Source: Pseudodesulfovibrio profundus
GTDB lineage: Bacteria > Desulfobacterota > Desulfovibrionia > Desulfovibrionales > Desulfovibrionaceae
DNA: 64,000 bases
Reading direction: 5' to 3'
Assembly: GCF_900217235.1 (NCBI RefSeq)
Contig: NZ_LT907975.1
Location: forward strand, 4,067,001-4,131,000
Part shown: positions 58,531 to 64,000 of the stretch, piece after piece
How the letters are laid out: every line of letters begins with the position of its first letter
Numbering within the stretch: the first letter of the stretch is position 1
Program-made: the position numbers and the translations under genes
Notes under the pieces: generated by a model
What the model was told of the DNA's origin: nothing
Database searches by the model: none
Seen by the model: the letters and a program-made list of their open reading frames with translations, nothing else

Positions 58531-58704
58531 GTGTTGAAAGTAAAACAGATTAAAAGCAAAATTGCCTGCAAGCCTGACCAGGTGAAAACCCTGGCAGCGC
58601 TTGGTTTGCGCAAGATCGGACAGATCAAGGAACACGACGACAACGCTGTCATTCGTGGCATGATCTATAAGGTCAGACACTTGGTGGAGGTAGTTGAATC
58701 ATGA
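58531..58704 (+). CDS. rpmD: 50S ribosomal protein L30
   Basis: The 57-residue L30 has VKQIKSKIACKPDQVKTL, LGLRKIGQ and the MIYKVRHLVEV end. The start is GTG at 58531 (a TTG next to it is possible). The stop overlaps rplO by four bases (ATGA). Confidence 0.95.
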   Translation: MLKVKQIKSKIACKPDQVKTLAALGLRKIGQIKEHDDNAVIRGMIYKVRHLVEVVES

Positions 58705-59147
58705 GACTTCATGAACTCTATGCTTTCCCGGAAGAGTATAAGAATCGTCGTCGTATAGGCCGTGGTTCTGGTTCTGGCTGGGGTAAGACCTCCGCAAAGG
58801 GCCACAAGGGTCAGAATTCTCGCTCCGGTGGCGGCGTTCGCCCCGGGTTTGAGGGTGGACAGATGCCTCTGGCGCGTCGCCTTCCCAAGCGTGGCTTCAA
58901 AAATCCCTTCCGTGTGGAATACGAAGCTGTTAACGTTGGCCAGTTGATCAGCATGTTTGAAGGCAAGGATGAAATCACCCTTGCTGACATCTATGATCGT
59001 GGAGTTGCCAAAGAAGGCGCTCCGGTCAAGGTTCTCGGAACCGGTGAAGTGGAAAAAGCTGTCACCATTGAAGCACATCGCTTCAGTGCATCCGCAGCTG
59101 AGAAGATTGCCAAGGCCGGCGGTAACGCCAAGGCCATTGAAGGCTAA
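58701..59147 (+). CDS. rplO: 50S ribosomal protein L15
   Basis: The 148-residue L15 begins MRLHELYAFPEEYKNRR and has the glycine-rich RIGRGSGSGWGKTSAKGHKG arm and the C-terminal globular domain. It precedes secY by 26 bases. Confidence 0.97.
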   Translation: MRLHELYAFPEEYKNRRRIGRGSGSGWGKTSAKGHKGQNSRSGGGVRPGFEGGQMPLARRLPKRGFKNPFRVEYEAVNVGQLISMFEGKDEITLADIYDRGVAKEGAPVKVLGTGEVEKAVTIEAHRFSASAAEKIAKAGGNAKAIEG

Positions 59148-59173
59148 CCTTATAGGGTATCGGAAGGGTTATT

Positions 59174-60481
59174 GTGGCGATGTCAGGAGTTGAGAATCTT
59201 GCCCGATTACCAGAGCTGAAGAAAAAACTGCTCTGGACGTTCGCACTGCTTGCTGTCTACCGGATCGGCATTCACATTCCCATTCCTGGGGTCGACAGTG
59301 CAGCGCTTGCCGAGTTTTTCGCCCAAGCGCAGAACACACTCTTCGGGATATTCGATATGTTCTCGGGCGGTGGACTGTCCAACATGTCCATCTTCGCCCT
59401 GGGTATTATGCCATACATCTCGGCTTCAATTATCCTTCAGCTCCTGACCGTCGTGTCTCCCGAGTTGAAGCGTCTTCAGAAAGAAGAAGGCGAAGCCGGT
59501 AGAAAGAAAATAACTCAGTACACCAGATACGGAACCGTGCTCATTACCGTGGTGCAAGGCTTTGCCATTGCATCCGGTCTTGAGTCGGCTGCGAGCCCCA
59601 CTGGGGCTCCCATGGTCCTGATTCCTGGTTGGGGTTTCAAGTTGATGACCATCTTGACCCTGACTGCAGGTACCGTGTTTCTGATGTGGCTGGGTGAACA
59701 GCTGACAGAAAAGGGAATTGGGAACGGTATTTCTCTCATCATTTACGCAGGTATTATCGCCGGACTTCCTTCGGCAGTAGTTAATACTGTGCAGTTGATG
59801 ACCGTGGGAGAAATCACCCTGTTTGTCCTTCTTTTCATTGTATTATTCATGATTGCCACATTGGCATTCATCGTATTCATGGAACGTGGACAACGCAGAA
59901 TTCCCATTCACTATGCTAAACGTCAGCAAGGACGACGCATGTTTGGAGGCCAGACCACACATCTGCCTCTGAAGATCAATACCGCGGGTGTTATTCCCCC
60001 GATTTTTGCATCGTCCATCCTTATGTTCCCCGCTACCCTCGCACAGTTTTCCAACGTGCAGTGGTTGCAGGACATCTCGGCTTTCATGAGCCCTGATTCC
60101 ATCGTGTACAACTTGTTGTTCATCGGAATCATCATATTCTTCTGTTATTTCTACACTGCGATCATGTTTGATCCCAAAGGAATCTCAGAAAATATTCAGA
60201 AGCAGGGTGGTTTTATCCCAGGCATTCGTCCTGGCGCCAGAACTCGTGAGTACATTGATCGCGTACTGGCACGTATCACTCTGTGGGGTGCATTCTATGT
60301 GTCTCTTGTTTGTGTAGTTCCTATGTTCCTGATCTCAAACTTCGGTGTTCCGTTTTACTTCGGTGGAACTTCATTGTTGATTGTCGTCGGCGTTGCTATG
60401 GACTTCATGGGACAGATCGAGTCTTATCTGATTTCGCGTCAGTACGAAGGCTTGATGGGTAAAGCCGGAAAAGGTAGGTAG
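59174..60481 (+). CDS. secY: Preprotein translocase subunit SecY
   Basis: SecY is the protein-conducting channel of the inner membrane. The 435-residue protein has ten predicted membrane helices, the GIHIPIPGVD start, the SNMSIFALGIMPYISASI plug-region helix and the FVPLSEM-free C-terminal cytosolic loops (GFIPGIRPGARTREYI). The start is GTG at 59174, with an ATG two codons later as an alternative. Confidence 0.97.
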   Translation: MAMSGVENLARLPELKKKLLWTFALLAVYRIGIHIPIPGVDSAALAEFFAQAQNTLFGIFDMFSGGGLSNMSIFALGIMPYISASIILQLLTVVSPELKRLQKEEGEAGRKKITQYTRYGTVLITVVQGFAIASGLESAASPTGAPMVLIPGWGFKLMTILTLTAGTVFLMWLGEQLTEKGIGNGISLIIYAGIIAGLPSAVVNTVQLMTVGEITLFVLLFIVLFMIATLAFIVFMERGQRRIPIHYAKRQQGRRMFGGQTTHLPLKINTAGVIPPIFASSILMFPATLAQFSNVQWLQDISAFMSPDSIVYNLLFIGIIIFFCYFYTAIMFDPKGISENIQKQGGFIPGIRPGARTREYIDRVLARITLWGAFYVSLVCVVPMFLISNFGVPFYFGGTSLLIVVGVAMDFMGQIESYLISRQYEGLMGKAGKGR

Positions 60482-60483
60482 CC

Positions 60484-61254
60484 TTGAAGAAGTTCAGGGG
60501 TGTCTTCCTAAAGAATGATAAAGAGATTGGCCTCATGCGTGAGGCCAATCGTATTGTTTCCCGAATCCTCGATGAACTCGGTGAAAACGTCAAACCTGGC
60601 GTTCCCACTATTCTCTTCGAGGAGATTTGCCAGGCTCGCTGCAAAGAATTAAATGTACGGCCTGCCTTCATGGGGTATCAGGGTTTTCCCTTTGCTCTGT
60701 GTTGTTCTGTTAATGAAGAAATTGTTCATGGCTTCCCTTCCAAAGAACGCATCCTTCAAGAGGGTGACATTGTCAGTTTTGACATGGGAGTTGTGTACAA
60801 AGGATTTTTTGGAGACTCTGCCAGAACTTTTGCCGTAGGTAATGTTTCTCCAGAAACAAAAAAACTCATGGACGTAACCCGTGAGTCGCTTTACAAGGGT
60901 ATCGAACAAGCCGTACCTGGTAACAACTTGTATGACATTTCCGCGGCAATCCAGTCATATGTTGAAGGTTTCGGTTTCGGTATTGTCCGTCGTTTTGTCG
61001 GGCATGGGATTGGCAGTCATTTACATGAAAAGCCTGAAATCCCTAACTTCATTCCCAAGGGCATGTCCGGCGTTCCTCTCAAGGCCGGAATGGTGCTTGC
61101 CATAGAGCCGATGGTCACTGTTGGGAGCTATGAAGTTGAAGTGCTTGATGATAATTGGACTGCTGTTACTAAAGACAGGAAACTGTCAGCTCATTTTGAG
61201 CACTCTGTAGCAGTTACAAGTGACGGCCCCAGGATATTGAGCTTGTCTGATTAA
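60484..61254 (+). CDS. map: Methionine aminopeptidase, type I
   Basis: Map removes N-terminal methionine. The 256-residue protein has the metal ligands in DMGVVYKGFFGDSA (two Asp), GHGIGSHLHEKPEIPN (His), EPM (Glu) and the C-terminal FEHSVAVT (Glu). The start is TTG, two bases after secY. The adk gene often found here is absent. Confidence 0.95.
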   Translation: MKKFRGVFLKNDKEIGLMREANRIVSRILDELGENVKPGVPTILFEEICQARCKELNVRPAFMGYQGFPFALCCSVNEEIVHGFPSKERILQEGDIVSFDMGVVYKGFFGDSARTFAVGNVSPETKKLMDVTRESLYKGIEQAVPGNNLYDISAAIQSYVEGFGFGIVRRFVGHGIGSHLHEKPEIPNFIPKGMSGVPLKAGMVLAIEPMVTVGSYEVEVLDDNWTAVTKDRKLSAHFEHSVAVTSDGPRILSLSD

Positions 61255-61278
61255 CCACTTGGCTGGTGCAAAACAGAC

Positions 61279-61307
61279 TTGCACTTTATCGGAAATCGCT
61301 GTATGAG
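61279..61307 (+). promoter_or_regulatory. Promoter candidate for the rpmJ-rpsM-rpsK-rpsD-rpoA unit
   Basis: TTGCAC (61279-61284) and TATGAG (61302-61307) are spaced by 17 bases. A small CCCC-ATTT-GGGG hairpin follows at 61332-61343, before rpmJ. Confidence 0.45.
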
Positions 61308-61381
61308 ATACAGATTCGTTTAAAAGGCCACCCCATTTGGGGTATTGGCATTATTGTTATTTAGACAGTTTGGAGACGGTC

Positions 61382-61495
61382 ATGAAAGTCAGACCTTCTG
61401 TTAAGAAAATGTGTCCCAAGTGCAAAGTAATCAGGCGCAACGGTGTGCTGCGGGTTATCTGTGACAACCCGCGTCACAAGCAGCGTCAAGGATAA
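61382..61495 (+). CDS. rpmJ: 50S ribosomal protein L36
   Basis: The 37-residue L36 has [15 protein letters not shown] and ends NPRHKQRQG, with the zinc ligands Cys11, Cys14, Cys27 and His32. It opens the alpha cluster; infA, often upstream, is missing. Confidence 0.97.
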   Translation: MKVRPSVKKMCPKCKVIRRNGVLRVICDNPRHKQRQG

Positions 61496-61507
61496 AGGGT
61501 AATAACT

Positions 61508-61879
61508 ATGGCACGTATAGCTGGTGTTGATCTGCCGAGAAATAAGCGCATGGATGTTGCGCTGACCTACATTTACGGCATCGGCCGGACCATGGCCCTG
61601 CAGATTCTCAATGATACTAAAATCGATTGGCAGACCAACAGTGACAACCTCACTGCTGATGAAGTCAACGCGATTCGTAACGAGATTGAAAACAACTACA
61701 AAGTTGAAGGTGACCTCCGTCGTGAGATTACCGGCAACATCAAGCGACTGATGGACATCGGCTGTTATCGCGGCCTGCGTCATCGTCGTGGACTGCCCGT
61801 TCGCGGTCAGAAATCCAAAACCAACGCTCGTACCCGTAAGGGGCCTCGCCGTTCCGTCATGGGACGCAAGAAGAAATAG
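61508..61879 (+). CDS. rpsM: 30S ribosomal protein S13
   Basis: The 123-residue S13 begins [16 protein letters not shown] and has [10 protein letters not shown] and the [16 protein letters not shown] tail. It makes intersubunit bridge contacts in the 30S head. Confidence 0.97.
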   Translation: MARIAGVDLPRNKRMDVALTYIYGIGRTMALQILNDTKIDWQTNSDNLTADEVNAIRNEIENNYKVEGDLRREITGNIKRLMDIGCYRGLRHRRGLPVRGQKSKTNARTRKGPRRSVMGRKKK

Positions 61880-61961
61880 CGTCGGTACCTACAGACAATT
61901 CACGTAGCTTTTAGAAATGAGTTACGTATGTTAAGACTTTTATTAAACGGAGATTTAGGCC

Positions 61962-62348
61962 ATGGCTAGACCTCGTCGAGCTGGGAAGAAAAAAGAGAAA
62001 AAGAACATTCCCGTAGGCATTGCTCACGTTAAAGCCACGTTCAATAATACGATCGTGACCTTCACTGACGTTAAGGGCAATGTTGTCAGCTGGGCTTCCG
62101 CAGGCGCTCATTTCAAGGGTTCCCGCAAGTCCACCCCGTTTGCAGCGCAGATGGCTGCCGAATCCGCTGCCAAGCGTGCTCAGGATTCCGGAATGCGTAC
62201 TGTTGGTATTTACGTCAAGGGCCCCGGCTCTGGTCGTGAAGCCGCAATGCGCGCCATTAACAACGCTGGCTTCAAGGTGACCTTTATTCGCGATATCACA
62301 CCGATTCCGCATAATGGTTGCCGTCCGCCCAAACGCCGCAGGGTCTAA
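61962..62348 (+). CDS. rpsK: 30S ribosomal protein S11
   Basis: The 128-residue S11 has the basic start, [18 protein letters not shown], a [11 protein letters not shown] helix and the [15 protein letters not shown] end. It binds 16S rRNA in the platform. Confidence 0.97.
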   Translation: MARPRRAGKKKEKKNIPVGIAHVKATFNNTIVTFTDVKGNVVSWASAGAHFKGSRKSTPFAAQMAAESAAKRAQDSGMRTVGIYVKGPGSGREAAMRAINNAGFKVTFIRDITPIPHNGCRPPKRRRV

Positions 62349-62363
62349 TTAAGGAGAAGTATC

Positions 62364-62990
62364 GTGGCAAGATATACTCAAGCTAAATGCAAGCTGTGCC
62401 GTCGCGAGGGAGAAAAACTCTTCCTGAAGGGCGACCGCTGCTACACTGATAAATGCGCTTATGAAAAGCGTCCGTACCCTCCGGGACACTCCGGTCGCAT
62501 GCGTCACAAGATGAGTGACTACGCAATCCAGCTTCGTGAGAAGCAGAAAGTGCGTCGCATGTATGGAGTTCTCGAAGGACAGTTCCGTGATTACTACCAT
62601 CGTGCCGACGGCATGAAGGGTGTAACCGGTCATAACCTGTTGATGCTCCTTGAGCGCCGACTGGACAACGTGATTTTCCGTCTTGGTTTTGCTAATTCCC
62701 GTGATCAGGCTCGTCAGCTTGTACGTCATGGTATTTTCATGCTGAACGGCCGTCGCGTAAACGTCCCTTCCATGCAGGTTAAGCCCGAAGACGTTATCGA
62801 GGTCCGTGAAGAAGCTCGCAAGATCCCTGTCATTGGTGAGGCCCAGGAAGTTATCGCTCGTCGCGGTTGCCCTGAATGGCTCGAATCCGATGGTCCCAAC
62901 TTCAAGGGTACTGTCAAGGCTATGCCTAGCCGGGAAGACATTCAGTTCCCGATCAACGAGCAGCTCATCGTCGAATTGTACTCCAAGTAA
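62364..62990 (+). CDS. rpsD: 30S ribosomal protein S4
   Basis: The 208-residue S4 is a primary assembly protein. It has an N-terminal cysteine set (CKLCRREG, then CYTDKC) that may bind zinc, EKQKVRRMYGVLEGQFR and the RNA-binding S4 domain (RLDNVIFRLGFANSRDQARQ). The start is GTG with AAGGAG upstream. Confidence 0.97.
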   Translation: MARYTQAKCKLCRREGEKLFLKGDRCYTDKCAYEKRPYPPGHSGRMRHKMSDYAIQLREKQKVRRMYGVLEGQFRDYYHRADGMKGVTGHNLLMLLERRLDNVIFRLGFANSRDQARQLVRHGIFMLNGRRVNVPSMQVKPEDVIEVREEARKIPVIGEAQEVIARRGCPEWLESDGPNFKGTVKAMPSREDIQFPINEQLIVELYSK

Positions 62991-63002
62991 ATAGGGGACT
63001 TC

Positions 63003-64000
63003 ATGCTTATTGAGAACGGCGACAAATTAATCAACACCCGCAACTGGAGTGAACTGGTCAAACCTGAAAAGCTCACCCGTGACCCAAAGTCCGGTGAGAA
63101 TTACGGCAAGTTCATCTGTGAACCCCTTGAGCGCGGTTATGCTACTACCATTGGTAATGCCATGCGCCGGGTCCTTCTGTCCTCTATGCAGGGGTGTGCC
63201 ATTGTTGCCGCCTCTATTGAGGGCGTGCAGCATGAGTTCACCACACTTCCTGGTGTGCTCGAAGATATGACTGAGGTCGTATTGAACCTGAAGCAGGTTC
63301 GTATAGCTATGACCACTGATGAGCCTCAGCGGTTGGTTCTCGAAGCCAACAAAAAAGGCCCGGTCAAAGCGAGCATGATTCAGGAGAATCAGAATGCAAA
63401 GGTTCTGAACTCCGATCAGCTTATTGCCACTCTCACTGAAGATCGTCCGTTCAAAATGGAGATCGAAGTGCGCATGGGCAAGGGTTACGTCCCCGCTGAC
63501 ATGCATGAAGGTTTGACCGATGAGATCGGTTCCATGATCCTTGATGCGAGCTACTCTCCTGTAAAGAAGGTAGCTTACTCTGTGGAGCAGGCTCGTGTCG
63601 GTCAGATGACGAACTATGATAAACTCATCCTTGAAGTCTGGACCGACGGTTCCGTGACTCCTGAGGATGCCTGTGCATACAGTGCCAAGATCCTGAAAGA
63701 TCAACTCTCTGTGTTCATTAACTTCGATGAGCTGTCTTCCGAAGCCCAAGAGGAAGAAGAAGATTCCATCGATCTGAACCCCAATCTCTTCAAGTCCATT
63801 GATGAGCTCGAACTCTCTGTTCGAGCAACCAATTGCTTGAAGGCTGCCAACATTCAGTTGGTGGGAGAGTTGGTACAGCGTACAGAACAGGCCATGCTGA
63901 AGACCAAGAACTTCGGTCGTAAGTCTCTTGATGAGATTCGTCGAGTCTTGGATGGAATGCAGCTTAAGTTCGGTATGACCGTTGAGGATTTTGACAAGAA
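63003..64000 (+). CDS. rpoA: DNA-directed RNA polymerase subunit alpha (3' end outside window)
   Basis: About 332 codons are present, covering the N-terminal assembly domain ([19 protein letters not shown] and the YVPADMH loop) and most of the C-terminal domain ([29 protein letters not shown]) that binds UP elements and activators. The stop lies beyond the right edge. Confidence 0.98.
   Translation, partial: MLIENGDKLINTRNWSELVKPEKLTRDPKSGENYGKFICEPLERGYATTIGNAMRRVLLSSMQGCAIVAASIEGVQHEFTTLPGVLEDMTEVVLNLKQVRIAMTTDEPQRLVLEANKKGPVKASMIQENQNAKVLNSDQLIATLTEDRPFKMEIEVRMGKGYVPADMHEGLTDEIGSMILDASYSPVKKVAYSVEQARVGQMTNYDKLILEVWTDGSVTPEDACAYSAKILKDQLSVFINFDELSSEAQEEEEDSIDLNPNLFKSIDELELSVRATNCLKAANIQLVGELVQRTEQAMLKTKNFGRKSLDEIRRVLDGMQLKFGMTVEDFDK

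Noticed and set aside
1-64000. Mobile elements, prophage, CRISPR array, rRNA genes
   Set aside because: No transposase, integrase, regular spacer repeats, target duplications or rRNA sequence was seen; gene content and codon use are even across the window.

Overview
The window reads as a stretch of a chromosome from a Gram-negative deltaproteobacterial sulfate reducer of the Desulfovibrionaceae (Pseudodesulfovibrio/Desulfovibrio type). This is inferred from the cobaltochelatase pair CbiK-P (exported) plus CbiK-C, the hypD-hypE hydrogenase maturation genes, Kdo/LPS genes, many two-component and HD/HDOD signalling proteins, and the ribosomal gene order. No IS element, phage gene, CRISPR array or rRNA gene was seen. 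Coding density is high throughout.

Left part (1-33 kb, housekeeping and regulation). The end of gmk overlaps pyrF, followed by a TPR protein, an HDOD protein and recJ. On the minus strand lies a four-gene unit: RACE-like ferredoxin/ASKHA protein, Rsm22-type methyltransferase, lipB and lipA. Upstream of it is a cobalamin unit: promoter, B12 riboswitch, intrinsic terminator, exported CbiK, FecCD-type permease, ATPase, binding protein, CbiL and cytoplasmic CbiK. Next come three minus-strand genes that together make a split chemotaxis kinase (receiver, Hpt plus STAS-like domain, and a CheA core lacking its phospho-histidine). Then follow trmH, tsaC, a REC-REC-histidine kinase, a Nudix hydrolase, pdxA and gmhB on the plus strand. 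A 37-residue membrane protein not previously listed as an ORF sits at 22.6 kb. A minus-strand envelope/metabolism unit runs HD protein, ddl, waaA, kdsB, carA, TPR protein. hypD-hypE, a CheV protein and a tRNA-dihydrouridine synthase close this part.

Right part (33-64 kb, gene expression). A strong stable-RNA-type promoter precedes tRNA-Thr, tRNA-Tyr, tRNA-Gly, tuf, rpmG, tRNA-Trp, secE, nusG, rplK, rplA, rplJ, rplL, rpoB and rpoC. These are followed by the str genes (rpsL, rpsG, fusA), the S10 and spc clusters through secY and map, and the alpha cluster (rpmJ, rpsM, rpsK, rpsD, rpoA, the last cut by the window edge). tuf is not repeated after fusA, and infA and adk are not in the spc/alpha stretch. 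The leaders here are richly structured: an L10-type leader, long perfect hairpins without U-tracts before secE, after rplL and between rpoB and rpoC, and alternative hairpins before rpoB and rpsJ.

No wholly new multi-gene system is evident. The most interesting points are the split CheA module with an STAS-like Hpt partner, the B12 operon that holds both cobaltochelatases, the RACE/Rsm22/LipB/LipA operon rich in Fe-S proteins, the hidden 37-residue membrane protein, and the competing RNA hairpins in front of rpoB and rpsJ.
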